From Callipepla californica brunnescens (taxonomy: Eukaryota; Chordata; Aves; Galliformes; Odontophoridae), in the NCBI GenBank assembly GCA_023055505.1, contig JALIRH010000038.1, forward strand, positions 3,666,327 to 3,730,326: 64,000 nucleotides of DNA, written 5' to 3'. The notes beneath the pieces are model-generated. The model saw only the letters and a list, made by a program, of their open reading frames with translations. It ran no database searches and was not told the DNA's origin. Of the stretch, positions 1 through 13,820 are shown piece by piece. Position numbers and translations under genes: made by a program. Every line of letters starts with the position of its first letter. The first letter of the stretch is position 1.

Positions 1-717
1 TTCAAAGTCGATATAAACTTTGCTTTATTAGCTGGTAAAATTGTTTTTACTGTCAATTTACATCCATAGCACAAGCCAGTGCATTGATAACTTATTAACA
101 CATATAGCCCAGTATACACACAAAAATGATGAAAAGTGGGCTTATTTCATAAATACATATTGCAACTTCTATGCAGTTCTTTCTACCCACCAAATCCAGA
201 GTGAATTCAGATCTGCTGTTTACAAGTATAACCAATGGAATTAACTTTCTTAAAGGCTCCTCTGAAGATTCTGTTTGCAGGGTGAAATTGACAGATTTGC
301 ATTTTTTTAATATCTGTTGAATGAAACTATATCACCATGACCTGATATCTCCTTTTTATAAAATACTGATCGCTTTACAGAAAATCCTTTATATTTCAGG
401 TGTGAAGCTTGGATTACAAATAAAAACGTAGCACTTAATATTATTCCTAGTAGTCACAGCAGATGATTGCATGTGTACTTAAGGTTTGATTGACATTGGC
501 CTCATTGTTAGGAAATGAAGCCAAACTAAAAAGGCACAGCTTCTTAAGGTGCTGAATGTATGCATTTGACATTTGCATTATGAAATGTCTTTGCTGATCA
601 TGTAGATTAAAATTGGGGCAGACAACTGTCTTGGCAGAGATAAAATTGTTAATGCAAGCTTGTTGGACCATGCTTTTCCTGCATCACCTTCGCATAAATA
701 GATGCCTGAAGCAGGTT

Positions 718-801
718 GGAAACATCTCTCTCTACCTGTCTCAGATTTCTGTAGAGGAAACATCTCTCTCTACCTGTCTCTGATCTCTGTAGCGGAAACA
801 T
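718..801. repeat. 38-bp tandem repeat, about 2.2 copies
   Basis: Copies start at 718, 756 and 794, each opening with GGAAACATC or GGAAACATG. The first two copies differ at only a few positions over 38 bp, and the third is cut off after about 8 bp. It is a small local duplication with no evident function. Confidence 0.8.
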
Positions 802-3800
802 GAGTATCTATCAGATATGGATGAGGAGAATCTGGCACTTAGTCTGTGGAAATGTGGAGGCAGACACAGCTGGAAGATGCTGGTTTCAAACGTCCGTGCT
901 TGAGCTAAAGGCAGGTTTTGATTTTATAATGGCTTTCTTATAGCTGAAATCCATCAATGCATTCCTGTACATTTTAAATTAAGGATTAGGAATCTCCTCA
1001 TACATAGTTGTCTCTGTAAGATAATTGGTTCAATAATATAATTTAGCATATTTATAGCTTCAAATAAATTCATCATTTTTTGTTTACATAAGATTCAGAC
1101 TGAAAAGCAATACCTGTCTTAAGGAACAGATCAGAATTGGCATGTTTTTAGCTATAAAAAAAGATATATCTATCTATACGCATGGTCTCCACTTGATGAA
1201 ACAACCTTCCCGAAGACAAGTACATATACAAAAAAAGTACACATAAAAAAAAAGGTATGTGTGTGTAGGGCAGGGAGTAGGAATGTTTGCTGGAAAGAAG
1301 AAAATGATATTTTTATGGAAAAAAGTGACTATAGCAACCCAAAAGTAACAACATGCATTAAAATGCCAAACCTGGAAATTAGAATTCAGAGGTAACACAA
1401 GGAAGAACCTAGCAGGTAGATGAAAGGAATAACAACCAGCCAGACAGACAGATGAGTTTTGGAAAGGAACATAAATATTTCAGTGTTCTACCTTTAACTT
1501 TTCCACTCTTCTTTTCATCTCAAAAATATTTAATGGCATTAATTCTTGATGGTACCTAGTTAATACATGAATATTGGATTGAGGAAAATAAAGACTTTAA
1601 AAATGACAATTATGTTAAAATAAATAGGTACAGCTTTTGCTTTGTATTATTTGTTAGTAAAAAAGGAATTATAGATGACAGAATTTCAGAGAGATAACTC
1701 ACAAAAATCATCACTTTTAAATTTGATTATTCTACTCTGGCAAGTAAATGTACAAAAACTAATAACTAGTAGATTTTGATCATATATTTATATGTAGCCT
1801 TTGTTGTATTGCTGATGTAATGATTTGTAGCTCCTGAAAAGTGAAATTCTAAACAAAAAAAATCATATCACATATATTCTTTATTCCAATGGATCCCCCA
1901 ACACTTTTTAAACTACCTTTGTGCCCTGTGTTTCTTTGAGTCTTTCTTAAAACTTCTGGAAGTGAGTCACGTGATTACATGTCACCAAGGAGAATTTTTG
2001 TTTTTCCTCATACAAAAGATGCCACATTTAAACGTACCTATCAGGAGTCTGGAAAGAAATTTACCTTCTGATTTGTCCGTCTGGGAAGCATTTTTTGACT
2101 TGAAAAGCAGTATGTCATTTTACTAAAAGAGATTAACATTAAGCCCACGCATAAACAGCTTGGATGGAAAAAGAGAAACTGATTAGCAATTCAGGCTTTA
2201 TCTTTACTGAAAAGACACTGATGCCCAGAGAGTTCTGGCATTCTTCACCTTTTGTTGACCATCTGTATCTATGAGCTCCCCAACAGAGATGCAGTGCACT
2301 TGGGGACAGAAGAGCAGAAGGGCATAGCCTCCTCTACAAGAGACAGAAACCAAAAGCCACGCTAAACACCATCAATTAAAATTCATTAATCCTGTAGGAG
2401 CTGCCCATTAGACTGTTGAGCATGCACAGATGCCACTATTACAAGCATGACACCAGTAATTAGGCACCAATAGGAGTAGGAGGACTTCACAGCCTATTTA
2501 GCAAAAATATAATCTCTTTGTTCTTGCATAAACTTTGCCATAACTTTAATTGCAGTAGATTTCACCTACACTGGTCAAAAGAAATATTACCTTTCTTCTT
2601 ACAACTGCTAGAACTGTTGCTTTCTAATTAGGTTTAAGACACATAACAAAATAGATGAGATTACTTTACGGAAAAAAATGCTGTGCTACTAGAAGTGCAT
2701 TAGTTATGATAGATGTCTGTACTTAGTCAAGAAAAATTAAAGTCCAATTTATTCTTTTACATTTTCATGTTGGCCGTCACTACTGACTGATGACTTGTCT
2801 TCTGAGTGCAACTGTGAAGTTTTAAAATAAATAAATATAAAAGATAACCATCTATTTGCAACTCAAAGTCACATGCTTTTCAGCTACATCTAAAGCCTGG
2901 TTTTCCAAGACGCCCACGAGTGTAGTAAATAACTGTTTTCTTTTAGCTTTCTTTATCTACTATACACAAAAGAATGGGGATAGACAACAGTTTAACCAGC
3001 AAAGAAAAAATGATAATTTTATCCTAAAATCCACTTACTATTCTTTAGTTATTCTTCTCTTTTTCTTCTTACTGTAATTGTACCATAGTCCACTGTTCTG
3101 AAGTAGTATAGGAAAGGAATTATGTCAGACAATTTAGAGAAATCCATGTCTTTCTATTCCAGTTATTTCTATCTTCTTTCACGTGTTCTACAGTTAGGAA
3201 AAAAAAAAAAGGTAGATTATATTGTTCACTAGAATTATAGCTTTTTATTTCACTTCTTGAAACTTCATGTACTTTAGAACAATAATTAAAAAATCCACAC
3301 TTAACTCTAGAGGATATGTGAATAATAGAGTAGATGTAGATACCAGCTGCATGTATTTTCTGTTTTTCCAGAAGAGTTAAGGTGGGTAAAATCCCCAAGC
3401 TGGACACACAAATTCCATTCTCTGATTAAGCCTCTCAGGAGCTGGACAATAGAAGTTCAATAGGTCACTTTGCAGCATTCATATTGCGGTATAGAGAGGA
3501 GAAAATAATCTCTCTTAAATCAGGAAACTTGACAATAGTCAGCTCTTTTTCTGTGAACTGTGTAATGCAGGGAGATTAGTTTTGGAGGCTTGTACTGAGA
3601 ATTTGTGGAGAAACTGAATTAATATTCCTTTCATAAAATTTCAGATCTGTAGTCATTAGAATAAACATCTAAATGTCAAATGTTTTCCTATTCAACTTGG
3701 GAAATATGATCATAACTTAAAAAAAAAAAAAAGGCAAGAAGATTATTACTGGAAAAGGCAGAAGAAATGTTCCAGGTATAACAGTAACATGGCAAAGAGC

Positions 3801-6762
3801 TTCTACAGAAGAACAGAAACAAACTGCAGAAAGCAGTAGAGCTTTTATAGTATTTCAGATTTATTCAAACCCGATAACTCCATCCAACCAAGAAATATCT
3901 GTTTGAATATGAGTCTCTCAAGTACTTTCTAAACTTTTGTTTAGAAAAGCACTGGAAATTTTTGCTCTGATGGGTAGATATTTTTCAGTTGAGCAATAAC
4001 AACAGCAGCCAGTTATGTTTTGTCTCTGCTAGTTCTCCTGATGTTATTTAACTAGTGGTATCAGGAACAGCAAAAATTTAAGACAAAAGAAGTGTAATAA
4101 AATGACAATGACTCTTTAAGCAATTTACCTGCAAATACTGCTCTTGTGACACAGACAAGTCATTCATCATTTCCCTAAGACTCATATGTGCTTGTGTTTG
4201 ATTATTTTTGATCAACATCTGACAGGGAGAATTTTTCTGCTGGTATCTATTTCTCTGGCAAGTTAGTTGCAGTGAAGAAGAAAATGTGTTTGAGTGTCAG
4301 TAAGAGCTAAAAAAGAGTTTTGCTTTCATCAAAGTGCAAAAGTTCAAAGCCCCAAGAGGCTAAATACACAGAAAATAGCTCACCCTTCTTAGTAAAGAAA
4401 AATATATCAAGTTATTGCACAGTACATTCTTTCAGTTTGACGTATATTGTTTATAAAAGTAGAAGGAAAATTATAGGTATCTTTCACAGAGGCATAAAGA
4501 GCTAGAAAATTCATTAGCCACGCATGTGAAGTGAAAGGGTGACATAGTGATTTAAGCAAGTTGAGTCAAATAGATTTTTAAATAATTGAAAAGATCAAAA
4601 ATGACTTAAGATGTGATTGATCTCTGGTACCTAATGGTCAAAATTAGTGTTTTCAATACAAAGTAAATGAAAGAAGCTTATTGTTACAATAAGTACATAC
4701 AATAGGATATGCTAATTTTTTTACATATAATGAACCATATTCTAACAAAACATGCAGTGATATAACTTACCTCTCTTTGAAGCAGGAGTTTACAACCTTT
4801 ACATAGTTTGTAAAGCAATGGTTCTGCCCTCATGGTGTCTTAGTTGCCCAGATGAAGGAACTAACATCAATATAGTGAAATTTCTTTTGTGTCTGTCTAA
4901 TCAACTTTCCTCTTCCCAGAAAATAGGCAATAAGGGGAGCTGGAATGCACCTTTGCCTTGTCAAATTCAGGTGCACAGGCAGGATATATCCAGAGATTTC
5001 ATGAAGAAGTGAGACCATGAGACCTGAGAAGGGTGTATTGTGTGAGGAAAAATTGAAAATGTGGTTGTGCTGATGTTTTTAATATCGGTCATCTTTCCAC
5101 ATGAACAATACTACCATATAAGAAAAACAAAAAATAAAGGAAAATCTAAACTGCACTATTAAATGCAGTGCATAACCCAGCTTCCAACAGTTCAATTAAT
5201 ATTCCCATTAATTTCAGCACTTTAAACTGAATTCCATTCAGGTGCAATCCTAAGCAGCATTTGCATACATATGGACAATATGCAGAATGGGTCTTATCAG
5301 GGTTTCTGTAAGAATTCATGAGCCAGGTGCCCAATATGGCGATGACTCCCCCAGACTCATTATCAGACAGAGACTGCAGTCTGCCTGCAGATAACATATC
5401 CTCCAAATGTTATCTCTGTGGAAACCAAATTATTTCTGGTACCGTCCATAAAAGAATATAGAATGGTCTTGACTAACTGCACAGAATACTAAAGCTAACA
5501 ATCAGATAATCTTTTCATTCAGACAGAGATGGTTATTTGCCCTTATTTGTATGCAACCACAAAAAAGAGGTTTCAGAAATGAAACATTTTGTATTTTTCG
5601 GCAAAAAGAGAAACCACACAAATCTGCAAGTTTGGAATGTAACTACTGCCATGGTACCATACTGCACTAAAATCCTAACTCCCTTCCTAACCCAGTAGGT
5701 CTGCAGTTTGCTTTATGCATCAATGTATGTAATGTTTTTAATTGTAATGTAAATATGTAATGTTGAATGTTCTTACATCGTTGCAGGAATAAGTATTTTT
5801 TCATTGCAGTTGCAAAGCCTTCACTAGGTATACCACTATTCTTCATTGTGAACAGATTAAGCAGTCTCTGGACAATGCAGAAGAAACCTTCAAGTGTTTC
5901 ATCATTAGTTACCAAAACAGATGATGTTATTGAGTGGTAAGCAAGAAGGTTCCGACATTTTCTTTGTGCTATGGATCAAGAAGATCTGAGAAACATTAGT
6001 GTTGGAATGTGCATTCCTACCTATCCTGATCTGAGCAGAACAGTAACAACTGTGAATAATGCTAATGGATAAAAACAGTCAATGTTTGAAAGTGTATATG
6101 TTTGAGTTTCTGCTTATAGGTCAAAACCTCAGAAAGCCAGCACTCAGGAGAGGTGACCCCAGAAACCTGTATCCTGTAGTTTTCCATTTGCACACAAAAT
6201 CGATGTTGAAGCAGAGTTCACCTAGAAACAGCATACTATCACCTTTGCTAACACCTTGACTACTGAACAATGACATTTTGGACTGGCACACAGCAGAATC
6301 ATTCCTAATAATAATAAAAATAAAAACCTACTTTCTTCAAGGAGTAGAAAGTATTTTATATTATGGTACAAATATTGATTTATTTTTTTCTTCTTTGACC
6401 CCTATCAACCTGACATATCATTGTCAGGACTTTATGACACTGTGGGAGTAGATAGTATGGTCCTACCAAGGTTCTAAACATCTTTTTCTATATCTCTGTG
6501 ATGCACAGTCTGTGCTTGTAATCTATCTGAGTTTCACAATCTTCAGGGCTCAGACATATCTCTTAACCGAAAAAAAATATTTTGCCAGTGTGGGAAGGTG
6601 ACATATCTCACTGTCACCAACATGGTCTGCTGTATATTCAGCCTCTCTTCGTATAGTCAGAACTCCCATGTGTGTCTTTGCCTGCATAGAAACTGTATAT
6701 TGACACAGAAGAAAGAAAAGCAGTATGCAAGATGTTCAACCACTTTCACATATAATCTGCTT

Positions 6763-6785
6763 TATATATATACATATATATATAT
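6763..6785. repeat. Short TA/CATA microsatellite
   Basis: A run of alternating TA dinucleotides interrupted by one C. It is low-complexity sequence only. Confidence 0.7.
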
Positions 6786-7388
6786 GTTCAGGCCTGAACA
6801 CGGCGCATGTTTCAAGAGTTGTAGTCTTTTGTCAACCGGCAAGTGTCACTACGATGTTTAGGAAAACATTAACACTTCCTTTCCTTTTTACTTGTTGAAT
6901 GTAACTGTCTCTGGAGGATGGTTTCAGTGGGGGAAAGAGTCAAAAAACATCTTCTTCCTTTTGACTCTTTCAATCACTAAAAAGCAAAAACTGTAATATT
7001 ATGAATTTACAAAAGCTACGTGTATTTCTACCAAGTTAAAATTCCAAATTTTTATATCTTATACATGTAAAGATACGTGAGATGACAGGGAAAAAGGACA
7101 GTAATGGGGAACATGAGGAGAACTTCACTTGTATTTCATTACTGTGTACTACTACAAACGCCAGAGATCTTCTCAATCATCATGAAAATAAACATATAAT
7201 CTTAATGAAATGTATATTTGCAGGGTCAAATATAATTTGTTGACTATCTAAAACTATGTTTGTTGAAATAATCTTTTTATTAAATGTTACATATTGTAAA
7301 TGAAAGGGGATAAGTATGAGATCAAGCTATTCTTTTACTCTCTTAAAGCAGAGTGTTCTCCATTAAGTATAATGAAAGTTTTTTTCGC

Positions 7389-7500
7389 TCAGGGACATGA
7401 TTTAGCAGTGGTTTGCTAGGTAGTATGGTTAGGATGAGGTTGGACTTGATGATCATGAAGATCTTTTCCAACCTGAGCAATTCTATGATTCTGTGATTCT
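7389..7500 (+). mobile_element. CR1 LINE 3'-end fragment
   Basis: The segment carries the typical CR1 3' UTR wording: a TTGGACTTGATGATC stretch, then TTTTCCAACCTGAG, then the terminal repeats ATTCTATG and ATTCTGTG ending at 7500. Only about 110 bp remains, as expected for a strongly 5'-truncated LINE copy. There is no coding capacity. Confidence 0.85.
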
Positions 7501-8752
7501 TTAACAGCTAAATGAAGTATCTACTGCTACAGACAAGTTTTTGCTTACTGTGTATTCCAAAACCTAAAAAAGTCCTAGCTCTGTCCTTACTTTGCTGTCC
7601 TTTCAAAATGACAGCTCATACATGGGTAAAACACTTCTATAGACTACAGTGAGCCTTCTGAGAGTTGTATACACAGAGTCTCAAATTGAAAACCCTAAAA
7701 ATTACTGAAAGCAAATACAACTCACAAGCACTGAAATTTCTCATAAAGGCCTGTCTATTCTGCTTTTAAAATGTAATGAATTTTCCATGGATATCTAAGT
7801 CCTATTTTATGACAGTGCTTTTTGGTTTGTTTGTTTCCAGTGCATCATTTTTTTTTTTTGCATTTGTCAATCCTCTGTTAAAAAGAGACCTGTTGATTGA
7901 TAGGCATGGAAGTACAGATGTTTTAAGATAGTATTCCATACATGCTCCACACTCAAATTCCGTTCTTACAGCTTTGTACTAAACATGGATGTATTAGGAA
8001 AGCCTAAATAATAAGGAGAAAAGCACATCAAGAATACTAATGAAACAAAAAACAATTCAGAGCATTTAAAGCCCTCTTTTTATTTCTACACAATCTTCCT
8101 CTGGACTGGGATTATTTTTTAATTGTTATTATTTTGTCTTCAATTTCACTGTTAAAAGAATTATGTTTCCTGTGTTCTTTAAGGCGTTCCAGATGCCCTT
8201 GTCTAATGCAAAATATTATGTTTGTTAATAGGTTTTTCTTATGGTTGCTGTTAAGGGGAAAAAACAACCTTGATACAATTAGGCAACAAACTGGGTAGAT
8301 AATGTACCGTGTAGGTGACTTAACACCTGCAACATGTAATTTACATTTGTAATGTAAATTCTGCTATCAAAAAGAAACATGGTAAAAAAAAAATATTTCT
8401 GTAGTCACTTATTTCACCGTTATTTATTAAAATGTTATTCCTTCTTTCAAAAAAGAAGGAAGTAAATATGTCACTGTACTACTTACCTGGGAGGGAAAAT
8501 TCATATTGATACATGTTTAGTTCATTTCTAAGGGATGCTGCAGCAGAATTTCTGTTTTTATTTTCTTCTTTTATTTATTTATTTTTTCTGTTATTATTAG
8601 TTCAACAATTCTTTGTAAAGTTCAATGAGGTTCATTAGCTTATCTGAAGAAAATGGATCCAATTCTTCAGGCAGATTCTTTCTGTGACTTTTCTAATTAA
8701 ATCTTTTCGATTAGACAAAAATAAAAATACTACCTTTTATATTTGAAAAATA
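7501..8752. other. Unassigned sequence between CR1 copies
   Basis: No gene or known repeat is recognised. Two short perfect inverted repeats are visible. One has AATTTACATT arms at 8338-8347 and 8351-8360 with a 3-nt loop. The other has TTCCTTCTTT arms at 8438-8447 and 8452-8461 with a 4-nt loop. Both are AT-rich or homopurine and may be chance. Confidence 0.5.
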
Positions 8753-9625
8753 TAGAATCATGTAATTACAGAATGGTTTAAGGTTGAAGGGACCTTTAAA
8801 ATCACGTAGTTCCAAACCCCCTGCTATATTCAGGGACATCTCCCTCTAAACCAGGTTGCTCAGTCCCATCCAGCCTGGCCTTGAACACCTCCAGGGAGGG
8901 GGCATTCAAATCCACATTGAGCGATCGTTCCAGGGTCTCACCACCCTCACAGTAAAAGATTTCTTCCTAATATCTAGTCTAACTCTACCCTCTTCAAGTA
9001 TAAAACTATTTCCCCTTGTCCTGTTGCTACATGTCATTATAAAAAGTCTCTCTCCAGCTTTCCTCAAGGTCCCCTACAGATTTTAAAAGGCCATTATAAG
9101 ATCCCCCTGGAGCCTTATCATCTCCAGGCTGTAGAGCTCCAGCTCTCGTTCTGTCCCTACTGGGGAGGTGCTCTAGTTCTCTTATCATCTTCATGGCCCT
9201 TCCCTGGACCCACTCTAATGGCTCACTCTTCTTGTTTTTGGTGCATCAGAACTGAACACAGTACTCCCAGTAGTGTCTCAAGAGTACAGAGTAGAGAGGC
9301 ATAATCTCCTCCCATGACCTTCTGGTCACGCTTCTCTTGATGAAATCCAGAATGTGGTTTGCCTTCTGGGCTGCAAGCATACATTGGCAGCTCCTTCTCC
9401 TCAGGGCTGCTCTCAAGCCGTTCTTTGCTCAGCCTGTGTTTGAAATTGCCCCAAACTAGGTGCAGGAACTTGCACTTGGCCTTGCTGAACTTCATGAGAT
9501 TGGCATGGGCCCGCCTCTGAAGCCTGTCCAGTTTCATCTGGATGGCATCCCTTCCTTCTAGCATGTCAACTGCACCACTCTTCTTGGTGTCATATGCAAA
9601 CTAGCTGAGGGAGCAATTGATCCCT
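8753..9625 (-). mobile_element. CR1 LINE fragment, 3' UTR plus end of ORF2
   Basis: Read on the minus strand the element ends near 8753 with TGATTCTATA-like repeats. Upstream of that lies the characteristic CR1 3' region (CCTGGAGGTGTTCAAGGCCAGG-like text, seen in reverse at about 8868-8900). A 113-codon minus frame at 9564-9223 is a decayed piece of the ORF2 C-terminal region. The copy is truncated at its 5' end and cannot encode a working reverse transcriptase. Confidence 0.85.
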
Positions 9626-12600
9626 CTGTTGACATTTATTCCAGTATTTATCCTAATTTCGCCTTCCCTTCTTTTTTGATACTTCATTTTTTTTTACTCT
9701 CTGTTCCCCCTTCCAACAGCAGCATCAGCAGCTGTTAGTCACAGGATCACACTATCTAACATTTACTTTGAATATGCTTGCTTATTAAAATATTTCACTT
9801 TTAGACAAGCTTATCAGCTGAAAAATACATTAAAGAAATTCCAGTATATTGGATGAGTAAATTTCAAATAAAATGCATTTCCAGTACTTCAGTGCACAAC
9901 TATTAATGTATGTATTTGAAGATATAAAATTAAATTAACCTTCCGTGGAAGGCTGTTTTTGTAAGCTCAGTAATCAAGTATTAGTCAGGTGGGAAGTCCC
10001 AATACACAGAGACAAAGTACACCATATATATTAGAGGCTGAGGTTTTATATTTGTCTACTTTCGACCAGAATCCTCAAAAAAATTGTCAATTTTAGTAGC
10101 TCTGCCTCAGAGTGAATTATCCTATAGGGATGGAGGATAAAGTTCAAGAAAATTTTAATCAAAGCACTTTTTCACAATGCTCAGAAAATCTTGTTAAAAG
10201 CTTTCTGTGGACAGGCAGAATGCTGACTATTTCTTTAGGTATGTACTTTTATATCAAATAATGTAATATAAGGTTAAGTGTTTATAGAAAATCCAAGAGT
10301 TTGGTGTCTCTGTTTTCAAACTGGTCTATGGAAAGATATGCTTAATCTGTGACAAGCATCTCTGTATATAGTTTACACTGTTATTCTTTAACACTCTCCA
10401 ATGTCATTAGCTTGCCAGCCGTGTAGTCTGTAAGTAATAGGTTTCAATAGCAGCTAAAATTGACAAGTGCTTAGCCCAGAGCATGGATTGAATGTAATTC
10501 ATAAGGTTCCTGAGTTAATTTCCAATACCTGTTTCATCAAGGTAGACTGATAGATGGCTGCCAGCATCTTCTCACTTTATCTGTATATCACTGTGTCTTT
10601 TACTGCCATCATTCTGTAGCTGTTTTTAGCTGCTTTTTTTGTTGTTGTTGTTGCTGTTTTGTTTTGGTTTATTTCTTTCTCATTTCTGTCCATTTCTTCA
10701 GCTTCCCTTTTCTTTCCATTCTTCTTCCCCACCCTCTTTTTTTTTCTTTTTTGTTTTTTGTATTTCCTGTCACTTTTTAAAAAACATTCTGTCCCTTACA
10801 TTTGCTCCTCCCTATTTCCATTACTCAAAATGGAGTTTACTCTATAGGCACATCATTCATTTAGATTGGAGGCCCTTGCAGCTAAATGCAAGACCTTCAG
10901 ATGTTATTGAAGTGCATTTTTCCATGTGGCCCTGTTTAAAGTGATGTTTCTTTAGGGACTGCGGGGTGAAATATGAAGTTATCTTGGAGAGTAAATCTGA
11001 GATGCTGGACAGATGGTGAAGCGTCAGTGCATCCACAGAAATGCGTTTCGTTTTTATATAAGGGATCCTTTCAGTCAGTTTCAACCAGAGAAAAAAGTTG
11101 CTTCGATTGCAGTGCTGGTATTTTATGATGCTTTTTTTATTGTATTTATTTTATTTTGAGTTCAGTAGTTAAATTATTAAACCATTATACATTTTATATA
11201 AATATAGTAATTATTTAGATGTGTAGAGGGAAAAAAGTGCAATTGAAGATATTGAAATAAAGAGCAGAAGAACAATAAAAATACTTAAAAGACAGATATA
11301 TTGCCAAATGAGGTCACACAAAACTTTATTTGCTAAAACTTATACCCATTTATTATGGACTATGTGAACTTTCATACTTCAGCTGTGTTTCAGAAATATT
11401 AATGGATAGAAGATTTGCTATTTAAACTGTGAAGAATAACACTCATTCCATAGACCTTTGGGATATATTGCTACTCTTGAAAGTGCTTTTGGAGACAAAA
11501 GTCATTGATTCTCAGTAATAAACTGTTGTTGTTTTTTTTAATACCTGAGATCTTTGTAAAAGATGGCTGCATTTTGTATTCAAGGACACTACATGAAGTT
11601 TCATTCCACTGAGCCACATTGACTTGTGCTGCATGAGCAGCTGAGGTTTTGTATTGAGATGTAAGAAACATATAAATAGCACTGTTAAATATTTCTTTAT
11701 TTTAAAATAATTTTTAGCTGCATTTGATCGATCTTTAAACAGCTCTCTCTGTTGATTATTTTTGCAGCTAGAAAAGCACAGAAATTGAATTATAAATGTT
11801 TTTTTTTTTTTTTGGAAAAAGTTGACAGTCAAGAGTACACAATTTTGGCTTCCAATTATGTTTTGGGTTTGCTGCTGTAAATGTGAGTCATCAATAAAAT
11901 ATGGTCATCTGCTGCTTTTTTCTTATTGTCATATGTTTGTTTGTTGAGTTTGTTTGTCTGTTTGTAAGTTACAGTAAAGGAAGAAGGTATACCATCAAGG
12001 TTCCCTGGTGTGTTTCTTCAACTACAGCATATAATACCTTCAATGTATGCTATTGCAATGCTGAGTGATCCACCTGATTTCTCTGCTCTCCTGGAGAAAT
12101 CAATATTTACAGGATTCTTTTGATAGTTATGTCAATAAAACAAAGACTTGCAAAAAAGATAAAAAGAAAAAAATATCAGCAGGAATAGTAATGCAAAAGT
12201 GACAAAGAACTTGAGAGCCAGCTTCTGAATTTAACCACTATCATCATGATTTCTCAAACTACAAAAATATTTTGGGGCTTTCTCTTTTTATTTTTCCTGT
12301 TTCCATAACTCTGCCTCCTGACTTTTAGCTAAACCTTTCCTTGTGGAATCAATTAGGGTTTTGTAATGTTACTTCTTTGTACCATTAGAAAATAGCAGCA
12401 TCTTATAATTAGCTTGACACTAGCTCTTAATATTTCATTGCCTTGCCTTTTTTCTTTCTTTTTCTTTTTCTTTTTTTTTGGTGGTGGTGGTGGGAGATAT
12501 AAGTTGATTCAGGACATGATCATGATACATCATAGAAATGTAGTACACTTAGCTTGCTAACCCATTTAGAACATGTTATTCTAAGCTTAAAGATTTTGAT

Positions 12601-13720
12601 TACTTTTTATGATAGCTCACCCAAGGTCAAGGAATTTAGATTCTTTCCATCAAGTGAGCGATGATGAGAAAAACATGGCTTCAAAGCTGTTTCAATGTTT
12701 ATCTGAGCTGAATCTCCCATCTATTCTGCACTAAATTCCAGCTTGCGTGTTCAAATGAAATAAGTAAACAAATAATATTTATACTTTGATTGTTTATGAG
12801 AAAAAGAAGGAAACACACATGGACAAGTGAACATACTGGGTGCACCTGGACAATATTGGCCTAAAAGAAAGTTTCTTGAGTAATTTCTTGTCCTTTCTAG
12901 CTATCATCAGTTCAGTAAACAGAAATATATTTTTTGTAAGTCTACATAATATAAATTATTTCATGAAAAACTTTGAATCAATGACCCAAAATAATTTTGG
13001 CTGTAGATACTTAATGAATTTCCCCTGGCTGTTCTGTAATTTGCCCCAAATGCACGATATTCATTCAAAGTCCTTTCATGACATATGGTAAAATTCAAAT
13101 ATAGACAGTCTTGTCTGGAATTGTTTTTTCTGTTAATTTAGTTGTAGGGATGCTTGCGAACAAGCATAGGGCACCAGTGTCTATCCTAAGCAGTACACAG
13201 CTATAATAAAGTTTGGAGCACTGTAGAAATTAGTGCATGTGAATTCTGACTTGCAACTTGACAAACAAACCTATAAACAGCAGGTGGTAGGTAGCTATTT
13301 CAAGCCTGAGGAGGCAAGAAAAATGGTGGAACTTAAGATCTGAAGGATGGCTGTGCTAATAGTTTAATTTCACTGAATGAAACTTGATATCAAATGGTTG
13401 AAGAGGTAGAATATACCACAATTTTATGAATGTTTTATATGGGTTATGTACAAGGTCACCTTAAGTTTCACTACACATGTACTGAGATTTCCTGTGATAT
13501 GTCACTTCTGAAATATTCCACAGTGCAATCACTCCAAGTAGTGTTTATGTCAGTGATAACTGCTTTTAAGAAAGCTATCTGTATAAACCACAAGATATCA
13601 TTTTATTAGCTCATGTGTTATTTTATTGGTAATCAGTCTTTGCTGAGTTTAGTAGTTTGATCTAAGTTAGCAGGGTAAACAAATCAGTTGGGAAGAGAGA
13701 AAAATATTTTATTGTAAAGG
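9626..13720. other. Unassigned AT-rich sequence
   Basis: No gene or recognisable transposable element is seen. There are low-complexity runs: GTT repeats near 10639-10655, a T-rich stretch near 10735-10765, a T-run near 11800-11815 and GGT repeats near 12480-12494. The longer open frames here, near 10639 and 11512, are low-complexity translations without family motifs. Confidence 0.45.
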
Positions 13721-13820
13721 CTGCACTTTGAGTATTGTGTTCAGTTTTGGGTCCCTTACTACAAGAATGACATCGAGGCCCTGGAGCATGTCCAGAGAAG
13801 GGCAATGAAGCTGGTGATGT
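13721..13820 (+). mobile_element. Short CR1 ORF2 fragment
   Basis: About 100 bp read as the CR1 C-terminal coding stretch that gives 'leu-glu-tyr-cys-val-gln-phe-trp' type text (GAGTATTGTGTTCAGTTTTGGG), followed by 'his-val-gln-arg-arg' (CATGTCCAGAGAAGGGCAA). Both ends are abrupt, so this is an internal remnant without a 3' tail. Confidence 0.75.

Larger units (their letters stand above)
1..7388. other. Unassigned AT-rich sequence, no gene recognised
   Basis: The open frames in either strand are short (under 100 codons), lack family motifs and look like chance ORFs in AT-rich DNA. The only local structures I support here are the 38-bp tandem repeat near 718-801 and a short TA-rich run near 6763-6785. 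I see no CR1 tail, LTR edge or RNA gene. Unique intergenic or intronic sequence is the simplest reading. Confidence 0.5.

Noticed and set aside
10639..11084. Overlapping frames on both strands with Phe/Ser/Leu runs
   Set aside because: They come from T-rich low-complexity sequence and have no protein family features.
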